DNA of 20,793 nucleotides from Verrucomicrobiota bacterium (lineage in GTDB: Bacteria > Verrucomicrobiota > Verrucomicrobiia > Opitutales > Opitutaceae): contig JAEWKR010000018.1 of the NCBI GenBank assembly GCA_023457715.1, positions 1 to 20,793 on the forward strand, in the 5' to 3' direction. Under the pieces are notes generated by a model that saw nothing but the letters and a program-made list of their open reading frames with translations, searched no databases and had not been told where the DNA came from. Shown one piece after another: positions 7,914 to 14,476 of the stretch. Every line of letters begins with the position of its first letter. Within the stretch, counting starts at the first letter, position 1. Position numbers and translations under genes: made by a program.

Positions 7914-9142
7914 CAATGATGCCCGCCGGCCACCACCGCGGTCACCGGCTGCCCGAGGGCGGACAGCATGACGCGGAACCACGGCAGCGACGTGTTGAAC
8001 GGCTTGCCGCCCTTGATGCGGGAGAACTCGATCGCGCGCAGCGCGTCGCCGCGGTCCTCGTCCTGGCCGACCACGCCGCTCTCGCGCCGCAGCGCGCACT
8101 CGACGGAATGATGTGCGCAGGTGCGGATCAGTTCCAGGTCGGCGGTGTTGGCGGGCGCCGAGCGGGCGAAATACCCGCTCTTCTGCACCAGCACTTTTTC
8201 GGCGCCGATCATCTTCGCGAACTGTTCGCCGAACCATTTGCCGGGATTCACGGCGTCGAGCTTCACGTGGCCGAAGGCATCGCGGGGCACCTCCTGGCCG
8301 CGGGCGGTCATTTCGGCGACGATGCTTTCGACGCCGGCGCCTTCGCTGACGAAAATATTCACATTGCCCACGCGATCCATGATGGCGCGCAGCCGGGTGG
8401 CTTCCGCGGCGACGTCGAGCGACAGCTCGGGCACGTAGACGCCGTGCACGTTCAGCCGGTCACGGCTGAGGCCGAGGCCGGGCACCACGGGCGTGTTTTC
8501 GACGCGCTTCAGGTACTCCGCGGCGGTCGCGGCGGTGAGCCAGCCGCAGTTGCGGCCCATGACCTCGTGCACGATCAGCATGCGCGGGTTCGCGTTGAAC
8601 TCGGCGACGACGCGCTCGAAAAACTTTGCGCCTTCCTCCGCCGCCGTCCACGCGCCGAGGCTCTGGCGGATGGGGAAGACATCGTTGTCGATCGTCTTGG
8701 GCAGACCGATGACCGTCAGCTGGTAGTTGTTCTTCGCGAGGTAGGCGGCCAGGTCGGCGGCCGTCGTGTTGGTGTCATCGCCGCCGATCGTGTGGAGAAC
8801 ATCCACCTGGTCGCGCACGAGCTGCTCGGCGGCGACATGCAGGGGATCCTGGCCTTCCTTCACCAGCCCGCGCTTCACGCAGTCCTTCACGTTGGTCAGC
8901 TTGACGCGGCTGTTGCCGATGGGGCTGCCGCCGTGCTTGCGAAGCACATGCGCCGCCGAACGGTCAGCCGGCGTCACCGCAATGCTTTCGCCCAGGAGCA
9001 GGCCCTTGTACCCACCGCGATAGCACAGCAACTCGATGTCCGGCGCGACGACGCTGTAATGCTCGATCAGGTCGGCAATGGCGGCGCTGAGACACGGGGC
9101 GAGACCGCCGGCGGTGAGGATGGCGACTTTCTTTGGACGCAT
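7913..9142 (-). CDS. Pyrophosphate-dependent 6-phosphofructokinase
   Basis: The protein transfers phosphate to fructose 6-phosphate in glycolysis, in the cytoplasm. Two residues that separate PPi users from ATP users are visible: Asp in GGDDTN (120-125; ATP enzymes have GGDGS) and Lys in PKTIDND (148-154; ATP enzymes have PGTIDND). PKTIDND also carries the catalytic Asp, and EVMGRNCGW (193-201) is the sugar-phosphate site. The N-terminal loop reads TAGGLAPCLSAAI instead of the usual GGDxPGxN, as in a divergent PPi-type subgroup. I start at the ATG at 9142 (409 residues, beginning MRPKKVAILTAGG). ATGs at 9151 and 9181 are in frame but add residues that do not look conserved. It is a single gene, isolated by repeats on both sides. 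Confidence 0.9.
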   Translation of the reverse strand: MRPKKVAILTAGGLAPCLSAAIADLIEHYSVVAPDIELLCYRGGYKGLLLGESIAVTPADRSAAHVLRKHGGSPIGNSRVKLTNVKDCVKRGLVKEGQDPLHVAAEQLVRDQVDVLHTIGGDDTNTTAADLAAYLAKNNYQLTVIGLPKTIDNDVFPIRQSLGAWTAAEEGAKFFERVVAEFNANPRMLIVHEVMGRNCGWLTAATAAEYLKRVENTPVVPGLGLSRDRLNVHGVYVPELSLDVAAEATRLRAIMDRVGNVNIFVSEGAGVESIVAEMTARGQEVPRDAFGHVKLDAVNPGKWFGEQFAKMIGAEKVLVQKSGYFARSAPANTADLELIRTCAHHSVECALRRESGVVGQDEDRGDALRAIEFSRIKGGKPFNTSLPWFRVMLSALGQPVTAVVAGGHH

Positions 9143-9235
9143 GGAGACCATCACCAAGTGGCCCCGCGGCGCGACGATCAAGCCCGCATCCGCTTAGGAC
9201 GCGTAATTCTCAGCCTTTATGCGGCCATTAGCGCG

Positions 9236-9462
9236 GGCCCGGAGGGCCGGAAGGCCAGAGGGCCGGAGGACCAGAGGTCCGGAGGGCCAGCACCAGCTTC
9301 AGCCTGGTGGATCGGGTTTGCGGCTTGCCCCTTGCCCTCAGGTCTTCAGGCCCAGCCTCAGGTCCTCTAGCCTTCCGGCCCTCTGGCCTTCTGGCCTTCT
9401 GGCCTTCTGGCCTTCCGGCCCTCCGGCCTTCCGGCCTTCCGGCCCTCCGGTCCTCCGGCCCT
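9236..9462. repeat. Inverted pair of 8-bp GGCCTTCT-type tandem repeats abutting tRNA-Arg
   Basis: The right arm (9361-9462) is about 12 octamers of the form GGCC(T/C)TC(T/C). The left arm (9236-9290) is about 7 octamers in the opposite orientation (GGGCCGGA, AGGCCAGA and so on). The right arm ends one base before the encoded CCA end of the tRNA (9463). The arms could pair over more than 50 bases in RNA transcribed on from the tRNA. Confidence 0.85.
9290..9310 (+). repeat. Degenerate REP-like hairpin of family 1
   Basis: The stretch CACCAGCTTCAGCCTGGTGG at 9291-9310 forms a CACCAG/CTGGTG stem. It shares AGCTTCAGCCTGGTGG with the minus-strand unit at 1855-1883, but the GTAG is missing. It sits in the loop between the two octamer arms. 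Confidence 0.45.
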
Positions 9463-9538
9463 TGGCGCCCCCGCCCGGACTTGAACCGGGATAGACGGTT
9501 TAGGAAACCGTTGCTCTATCCAGTTGAGCTACGGGGAC
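9463..9538 (-). tRNA. tRNA-Arg (anticodon CCT)
   Basis: Read on the minus strand, the sequence folds as a standard cloverleaf. The acceptor stem is GTCCCCG with CGGGGGC (one G-T pair) and the D arm is GCTC/GAGC. The anticodon stem ACGGT/ACCGT carries loop TTCCTAA (anticodon CCT, decoding AGG). The T arm is CCCGG-TTCAAGT-CCGGG. The discriminator base is G and the CCA end is encoded in the DNA (9465-9463), so the length is 76 bases with CCA. Confidence 0.95.
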
Positions 9539-9549
9539 CAGGTCGCCCG

Positions 9550-9578
9550 AATGTTTGGCACGTTCCGCGGGCCGTCAA
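9550..9578 (-). promoter_or_regulatory. Possible promoter of tRNA-Arg
   Basis: On the minus strand a TTGACG (9578-9573) is followed after 17 bases by AACATT (9555-9550). The second hexamer is a weak match to a -10 box. It ends 11 bases before the first base of the tRNA, a plausible distance for a sigma-70 type promoter with a leader of a few bases. Confidence 0.4.
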
Positions 9579-9680
9579 TGGCAGGGTGCGGCAGGTTCTC
9601 GGCAGGGCGGTGCTTCCGCCCGCGATCGAAGCAGCGTGATGCAACCGTGGCGGGCTGACGCACCACCCTACTCGCAACCC

Positions 9681-9707
9681 AAAACTCAAAACGCAAAACA
9701 CAAAACC
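9681..9707. repeat. 7-bp tandem repeat AAAACNC downstream of phnA
   Basis: About four heptamers of the form AAAACNC lie 18 bases beyond the TAG stop of the PhnA-like gene (9727-9725). I found no inverted partner. The position is the same as that of the paired repeats after other genes in the window. The remainder of the gap to the tRNA (9539-9680) contains only the possible tRNA promoter. Confidence 0.6.
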
Positions 9708-9724
9708 GCGGCGCGCAGCGCCGC

Positions 9725-10051
9725 CTACGCTTTCTTCACGAAGCACGCTTTCAGCGCCATCGCACTGCCTTCGATTTTGCAGTCGATCTCGTGGTCGCCG
9801 TCGACCAGCCGGATGTTCTTCACCTTGGTGCCGCCTTTCAGCGTGCCGGAACCGCCGCGAAGCTTGAGGTCCTTGATCAGGACGACGGTGTCACCGTCCG
9901 CCAGCACGTTGCCGTTGGCATCCTTCACCACCCGCGCGGCCTCAGGCGCCGCTTCCTTCGGCCATTCATGCCCGCAGGTCGCGCATTCCCAACGGTCGGG
10001 ATGGCTGAGAATGTCTTCGAGGGTGCAGGCAGGACACGCGTTCTGGCTCAT
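9725..10051 (-). CDS. phnA: PhnA/YjdM family zinc-ribbon protein
   Basis: The start is the ATG at 10051, giving 108 residues (MSQNACPACTLEDIL), the normal length for the family. A longer reading starting at 10108 adds residues from repeat DNA. A zinc ribbon is formed by Cys6, Cys9, Cys23 and Cys26 (CPAC and CATC). The C-terminal domain (about 40-108) has the family pattern KDANGNVLADGDTVVLIKDL then KGGTKVKNIRL. Despite the name, phosphonate-related function is doubtful: E. coli YjdM is no longer regarded as a phosphonate hydrolase, and the molecular role is unknown. It is a single gene, with a tandem octamer repeat occupying the ribosome-binding region and a heptamer repeat after its stop. 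Confidence 0.93.
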   Translation of the reverse strand: MSQNACPACTLEDILSHPDRWECATCGHEWPKEAAPEAARVVKDANGNVLADGDTVVLIKDLKLRGGSGTLKGGTKVKNIRLVDGDHEIDCKIEGSAMALKACFVKKA

Positions 10052-10054
10052 GGA

Positions 10055-10078
10055 GAGGGAATGAGGGAATGAGGGATA
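10055..10078. repeat. 8-bp tandem repeat GAGGGAAT upstream of the phnA start
   Basis: Three octamers (GAGGGAAT, GAGGGAAT, GAGGGATA) begin 4 bases from the phnA ATG. On the coding strand they read as a pyrimidine-rich stretch exactly where a Shine-Dalgarno sequence would lie, so none is visible. No inverted partner was found. Confidence 0.7.
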
Positions 10079-10115
10079 AAGGGGAAGTCCCCGCACGAGC
10101 CCCGGCACATTAAAA

Positions 10116-10182
10116 GGAACGCTGATCTCCGCTTATCGCCGCTCACGTGAAGGAGTGGCGGATCAGCGAAAACCAGCGTTCC
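10116..10182. repeat. Inverted pair of ATCAGCG-type repeats
   Basis: The left arm is 10116-10140 and the right arm 10157-10182. Each contains two degenerate copies of an ATCAGCG-like unit, and the arms are reverse complements over GGCG...AGCG...CAGCGTTCC with a few mismatches. A 16-base loop separates them. The pair lies between phnA and the large secreted-protein gene. Confidence 0.7.
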
Positions 10183-10203
10183 GACTTTCAGGGCTCCGAG
10201 TCG

Positions 10204-10231
10204 CTCAACTCTCAACCCTCAACTCTCAACC
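10204..10231. repeat. 7-bp tandem repeat CTCAACY next to the stop of the secreted-protein gene
   Basis: Four perfect heptamers alternate CTCAACT and CTCAACC. They end 8 bases from the TGA stop (10242-10240) of the large Ig/LCCL protein gene. No inverted copy was found nearby. Confidence 0.75.
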
Positions 10232-10239
10232 TCCCCCCC

Positions 10240-13200
10240 TCAGGGCACGTCGTAGACTTCCACCAGCGTCTCGCCGGTCGCACCCGCCGGGCCGCTGACG
10301 TGCACGGTGTACGCGCCAGGCGGGAGCAACGCGAGGGTCGCGGCATCCTTGCTGCCCGGATCGAGGCGGAAGGTGCCCAGGAAGTCCGTCGCCTGCACCA
10401 GCTCGCCGACGAAATCAGCCTGGCCCCAATCGTCGTTGGCCAGCACCGCGCGGTCGCTGGAGTCATAGATCTGCAGCCGCGGGTCGGCGAGCGTGCCGGT
10501 GACGCCATAGCTCGCCAGCTTCGGGCCGACGCCACGGACCAGCAGCGAACGGGAACCTTCGCCGGCAATCACAAAGCCGAGGATCAGCGTGGAACTGCCG
10601 GCCCCCGCCTGACCGCGCACGGAGGCGTTGGTGATCGTGCTCGTGCTGGTGCCGGCAGCGTCGGCGTCGTACACCTCCGTCAACACCACGCCACCCGTGT
10701 TGCCCACGCCCGACACCACCACGGTGTAGCCGACGCCCGCGGTCAGGTTCGTGACCAGCGCGGCATCCTTGCTGCCGGCGGTGAGCGGGAACGCGCCCAC
10801 GCTGTTGAACACCGCCGTCGTCGCCGCGGCGCCGTCCCAATCGTCGCTCTCGGCGACCTTGGTCGTCCCGCGATACACCTCGAGCTTCGGATTGGCCATG
10901 ACCCCGGTGACGCCGTACGGGATCAACCCGCTGCCGACCGCGCGGACAATCACGCGCTTGGTGCCGACGCCCTGCAGGAAGAAGCCGGGAATGATCGACT
11001 GCCCGGCGGCCACGTTCGCGCGCACCGACAGATTCGCCGGGCGCGAGGCATTGGCCGACAAGGTGACCGCCCCCGCGGTGCTGGTGACCGAACCCGCCGC
11101 GTTGCTGATCCGGACGGTGTAGTCGCCGGCGTCGGACGCCGTCACGTTCTGCCGCAGCAGGATCGGACCCGTCTCGCCCGCCAGCGCGACGCCATTGCGG
11201 TACCACTGGTACGTGTTGTCGGCACCCGAGGCATTCGTCGCCAGCGTGAACGTGCCGCCCGGCAGCACCGTGCGGTTGATGGGCTGCAGGGCGATCACCG
11301 GCGCGCCCACGCTCGTGACCGTGACCGTGCCGGCGGTGAGGCGCGACGTGCCGAGCGCGTTGGTGACATCGACGGTGTAGGCGCCCGCGTGCGCCGCGCC
11401 CACGCTTTCAACGATGTACGGATTCGCCGTCGCCCCACTGATCGCCGTGCCGTTCAGGTACCATTGATAGGTGTACGTGCCGCCACCGGTCACGTTGATG
11501 GGCAGCACCAGCCGGCCGCCGGCCGACAGCGTGCTCGGCCGGGTGTCGCCGGAAAGGGCGAGGGCCGGCTTCGCCGTTGCCGTCCCGGTCACCGCCGTGC
11601 CGCCGGCCGCAAAGGTGTAACTGCCGCCCCACGCGCCCCAGGACGCGCTGGTGACGCCATTCCGCGTGCTGGACACATAACTCGAGCGGCCGGGCAGGAC
11701 CGTGAGGGTCAGCACCTTCGTCTCGCCCACCGCGATCACCCCGGCATGGACGGCGGCGCGCGCGACCGAGGAGTCGTCGGTGTACACATCCGTGCCCCAG
11801 ACGGCGCCGGAGCCCGACCCGGTGACCTGAAGTTCGAACGTCTGACCGACGCGATTACGGTATCCGACGAGGTTGGACGGCGCCGCCGCGGCGGTCGCCA
11901 CGGTCGTGGTCCCGGTGCCGCTGCGCGGCGCGTCGATCCGATACGTCGCCACGACGATGTTGTTCACGATCACCTGGCCGATCGCGGCCAGGCGCCCGTT
12001 GGCGATGGTGCCGGTGGTGTAGCCGAAGGCGAGGTTCGCGCCTCCGCGATCGAACGTCACGTTGCCCTGCGCATCGACCCGGCCGGTCAACGTGCCGGCC
12101 AGCGCCGTCAGGACGCCGCCCGGCGTCACCGTGGCGACAAACTCACCGAACAGGCCCGTGGCCGCCGCATCGCCCAGCGCAAAGAACTGCTGACCGGCAT
12201 ACGTTCCCGCCACCGCGCCGATCTCCGGGGCCGCCACGATGGGCGTGCCGCCGGGGGTGAAGGAGGTGCTCCACTCGAAGCGATACTGTACGCCCGAGAC
12301 CGCCGTGCCATAGCTCGACATGAAGGTCGTGCCTTCGACGAGCGCCTGCGTGATCCCGTACTGCGTCCGGCCCGCCCCGCCCGTGAAGGTGATGATGCCA
12401 TTGCTGGCGACGGTGCCCGTGAAGGCCTGCGCCGCACCTGCGACGGCCGCGGTCACCGTGCCGTCCCGCGCAATGGTGACATCGTAGTCCGCAAAGCGGG
12501 CGTTGGTGGTCGTGCCCGTCCTGGTGCCCAGTTTGCCCAGGTAGCGGCCGGCATATTTTTCGCCGCCGTTGCCCGTGTTGCCGCCCCCGTTGGTGCCGCC
12601 CGCGGTGACGACCACGGTGTAGGTGGTTGTGGCGCTCGTACCGGCGGCGTTGATCGCCTGCACGCTGAACGTGAAGGTGCCCGCGGTGGCAAAGGTGCCG
12701 GTGACCAGGCCGGTCAGCGTGTTCAGCTGGATGGTCGCGTTGCCGCCCATGTTCTGGAACGAGGTCGCGACGGGATCCGTGATCACCTGATACGAAAACG
12801 GCTGGCCCACCGTGGCCGTAAGGCTGGTGGCTCCGCTGATCACCGGCGCGGTCGTGGCGCCGCCGGTGCTTCCGTCGCCGAGCGTGTAGGTGCCGTGATT
12901 ATTGGAACCCACTCCATTCATGTAGGTTTCGAACCGGCCGGTCCCACTGGCGGCGATGAAGTTGTACAGCTCGATCGTGGCGGGCCCGGTGGCGAAATAG
13001 CCCTGGAGGTCGAGCTTCGCGCCGATGTTGGAGGTGGAGTACGTGTAGGTGCCGAAGGAGGTGCGCGCCCCATTCGTATCCACCGTGTACTGACCGGTGG
13101 CCGGAGAATCCAGCTTGAGGACCTGGGTGCCGCTCGTCGCAAAGGGCGCGACTCCCCCCTCGATCTTCAGGGTGAGGGTCTTGCCGGTGAGTTCGGCGTG

Positions 13201-13281
13201 AGTCTGGCCGAAGGCGGGCAGGAGGGTGAAAAGAGCCAGTGCCAGCGGCACGAGCGTACGAATCAGGTAGGGAAGGCGCAT
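10240..13281 (-). CDS. Large secreted multidomain protein: putative Ig, LCCL, two Ig-like domains and two surface modules
   Basis: Starting at the ATG at 13281, the protein has 1013 residues and a signal peptide (about 1-26, ending near AFGQ). An unrecognised beta-rich domain (28-137) is followed by a putative-Ig-like domain (145-226) and a region with two related halves (242-450). An LCCL-like domain lies at about 475-558, with VWGTDVYTDDSS, AAVHAGVI and STRNGVTSASWG. Two Ig-like domains follow (578-656 with YQWYLNG; 660-741 with YQWYRNG). The C-terminus has two copies of the 130-residue module (748-871 and about 886-1011), also present in the DUF1800 protein. There are no cysteines in the LCCL region and no sortase or PEP-CTERM tail. 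The role is unknown; adhesion or matrix binding is a guess from the domains. Confidence 0.85.
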   Translation of the reverse strand: MRLPYLIRTLVPLALALFTLLPAFGQTHAELTGKTLTLKIEGGVAPFATSGTQVLKLDSPATGQYTVDTNGARTSFGTYTYSTSNIGAKLDLQGYFATGPATIELYNFIAASGTGRFETYMNGVGSNNHGTYTLGDGSTGGATTAPVISGATSLTATVGQPFSYQVITDPVATSFQNMGGNATIQLNTLTGLVTGTFATAGTFTFSVQAINAAGTSATTTYTVVVTAGGTNGGGNTGNGGEKYAGRYLGKLGTRTGTTTNARFADYDVTIARDGTVTAAVAGAAQAFTGTVASNGIITFTGGAGRTQYGITQALVEGTTFMSSYGTAVSGVQYRFEWSTSFTPGGTPIVAAPEIGAVAGTYAGQQFFALGDAAATGLFGEFVATVTPGGVLTALAGTLTGRVDAQGNVTFDRGGANLAFGYTTGTIANGRLAAIGQVIVNNIVVATYRIDAPRSGTGTTTVATAAAAPSNLVGYRNRVGQTFELQVTGSGSGAVWGTDVYTDDSSVARAAVHAGVIAVGETKVLTLTVLPGRSSYVSSTRNGVTSASWGAWGGSYTFAAGGTAVTGTATAKPALALSGDTRPSTLSAGGRLVLPINVTGGGTYTYQWYLNGTAISGATANPYIVESVGAAHAGAYTVDVTNALGTSRLTAGTVTVTSVGAPVIALQPINRTVLPGGTFTLATNASGADNTYQWYRNGVALAGETGPILLRQNVTASDAGDYTVRISNAAGSVTSTAGAVTLSANASRPANLSVRANVAAGQSIIPGFFLQGVGTKRVIVRAVGSGLIPYGVTGVMANPKLEVYRGTTKVAESDDWDGAAATTAVFNSVGAFPLTAGSKDAALVTNLTAGVGYTVVVSGVGNTGGVVLTEVYDADAAGTSTSTITNASVRGQAGAGSSTLILGFVIAGEGSRSLLVRGVGPKLASYGVTGTLADPRLQIYDSSDRAVLANDDWGQADFVGELVQATDFLGTFRLDPGSKDAATLALLPPGAYTVHVSGPAGATGETLVEVYDVP

Positions 13282-13351
13282 GGGATGCAGGTGGGGCACG
13301 CATCGTATCAGGAGAGTCGATCCGCCGCGATACGCGGGTCTGCGTACGGGG

Positions 13352-13570
13352 GGGGAAGGGACCAAAGGGACCTAAAGGACCCAAGGGACGGAAGGGACCA
13401 TCCAGACGGTGCGGCCCTGAGCGTGCTGCGGGCCGCGAGCTTGCTCACGCACCCCGCAACCTGCGCCAGCAGCTGGCAGCCCACAAAATCAAATCTGCGC
13501 CACCCACCGGTGGTCTTTTAGGTCCCTTCGGTCCTTTCGGTCCCTTTCCTCCCTTCGGTCCCTTTTCCCC
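13352..13570. repeat. Inverted pair of 9-bp tandem repeats (GGGACCNAA type), second copy
   Basis: The left arm (13358-13399) is GGGACCAAA, GGGACCTAA, AGGACCCAA, GGGACGGAA, GGGACC. The right arm (13518-13562) has five units in reverse orientation, ending TTCGGTCCC. The right arm stops about 10 bases from the TAG of the response regulator gene. Unit order in the right arm matches that at 2616-2660, so the two elements are homologous and not independent expansions. Confidence 0.85.
13427..13479. repeat. Hairpins in the loop of the 13.4-kb repeat pair
   Basis: TGCGGG at 13427-13432 pairs with CCCGCA at 13453-13458 around a smaller CGAGC-TT-GCTC hairpin. Just beyond, GCCAG-CAG-CTGGC (13467-13479) is a second short palindrome. 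They may be degraded REP-like units, but no second copy in the window confirms this. Confidence 0.35.
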
Positions 13571-13573
13571 CCT

Positions 13574-14476
13574 CTACGGCCGCAGAATTTCCGTCGCCCG
13601 GAGAATCAGCGTGGCCCGGTTTTCCACGCCCAGTCTTTCCAGGATCCGCTCCATGTGCTTGTCGATGGTGCGCGAGCTGGCGCCGAGAATAAGCGCGATC
13701 TCCGGGTTTGTTTTGCCCTGTGCGACCCAGTACGCCACCTCCGCCTGCCGCGGGGTGAGGCCGAGCTGGCACAAGGCGGCCGGGCCGGGCGGAGCGTGCT
13801 CCTCCTCGAGCGCGAGCATCACGGTGTCGTCCTGACCGGGCTCGGTAAACCGACGGACCGCCAGCACCACGCCCGCCGACTCGAACCGTCCGCCGGCGAT
13901 GAGCGCCGCGGCGGCCAGTCCGGCCTTGGCGAGGAGGTCGTGCGCCAGACGCGTGCCAAACAGGAGGTCTCCCGCCCGATTGAGCACGAGGACCGCGCGA
14001 TCCAGCGAGGCGGCCAGCTGCTCCTCCGCGTCCAGACGCAAAGCCACTTCCGCCTCGAGCCGGGCGTTCTGCGCCTCCAGCGCCGCGCGCGCGGCCTGCA
14101 GTTCCAGCTGCACGCGGACCCGCGCCAGCAGTTCCGGGACGTGCACCGGCTTGGTCACATAGTCCACGGCTCCCAGCGCGAAGGCGCGCACCTTTTGCTC
14201 CGGCTCGTCGACCGCAGTTAGGAAGATCACCGGCAGGTCCCGCCAGCGGGCGTCCGCCCGCAGGGCCGCGCAGAACGTCAACCCGTCCTCCCCCGGCATC
14301 ATCATGTCGAGCAGGACCAGGGCGGGGGCGGTCCGCGCCAGCACCTGGCGCGCCGCGAGTCCGCTCTCCGCCAGGAGCACGCGGACGCCCTGCTGTCGCA
14401 ACGCGTCGCAGACCACGCCCAGATTCGCGGGGGTGTCGTCCACGACGAGCAAAGTGGGCGGCTGGGGAGACGTCAT
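13574..14476 (-). CDS. LuxR/NarL-type response regulator with REC, central linker domain and HTH
   Basis: The 300-residue protein has a receiver domain (about 7-122): acidic pair Asp13-Asp14, phospho-acceptor Asp57 in LLDMMMPGEDG, Thr87 and Lys109 (YVTKP). A helical coiled-coil segment (124-160) leads to a small domain (about 160-225) that could be PAS-like. The C-terminal LuxR-type helix-turn-helix (237-295) shows LTPRQAEVAYWVAQGKTNPEI, then SSRTIDKHMERILERLGVENR. This is longer than the usual NarL type (about 210 residues) because of the inserted middle domain. The ATG overlaps the stop of the sensor kinase gene (ATGA at 14476-14473), so it is almost certainly its partner and acts as a DNA-binding transcription regulator. 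Targets are not visible. Confidence 0.92.
   Translation of the reverse strand: MTSPQPPTLLVVDDTPANLGVVCDALRQQGVRVLLAESGLAARQVLARTAPALVLLDMMMPGEDGLTFCAALRADARWRDLPVIFLTAVDEPEQKVRAFALGAVDYVTKPVHVPELLARVRVQLELQAARAALEAQNARLEAEVALRLDAEEQLAASLDRAVLVLNRAGDLLFGTRLAHDLLAKAGLAAAALIAGGRFESAGVVLAVRRFTEPGQDDTVMLALEEEHAPPGPAALCQLGLTPRQAEVAYWVAQGKTNPEIALILGASSRTIDKHMERILERLGVENRATLILRATEILRP

Larger units (their letters stand above)
9143..9462. other. Gap between tRNA-Arg and phosphofructokinase gene; mostly tandem repeat
   Basis: This gap of about 320 bases has no gene. From 9143 to 9235 I see nothing recognisable beyond the presumed leader of the phosphofructokinase gene. The rest is the octamer-repeat pair at 9236-9462 with a REP-like hairpin between its arms. 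Confidence 0.65.

Noticed and set aside
9463..9540. Integration site (att) at tRNA-Arg
   Set aside because: No integrase, no duplicated tRNA 3' end and no shift to foreign gene content on either side.
10147..13521. Long plus-strand open frame of 1124 codons opposite the secreted protein gene
   Set aside because: It is Arg/His/Gly-rich and low-complexity and mirrors the opposite strand of a clear coding gene with domains; typical of high-GC frame shadows.
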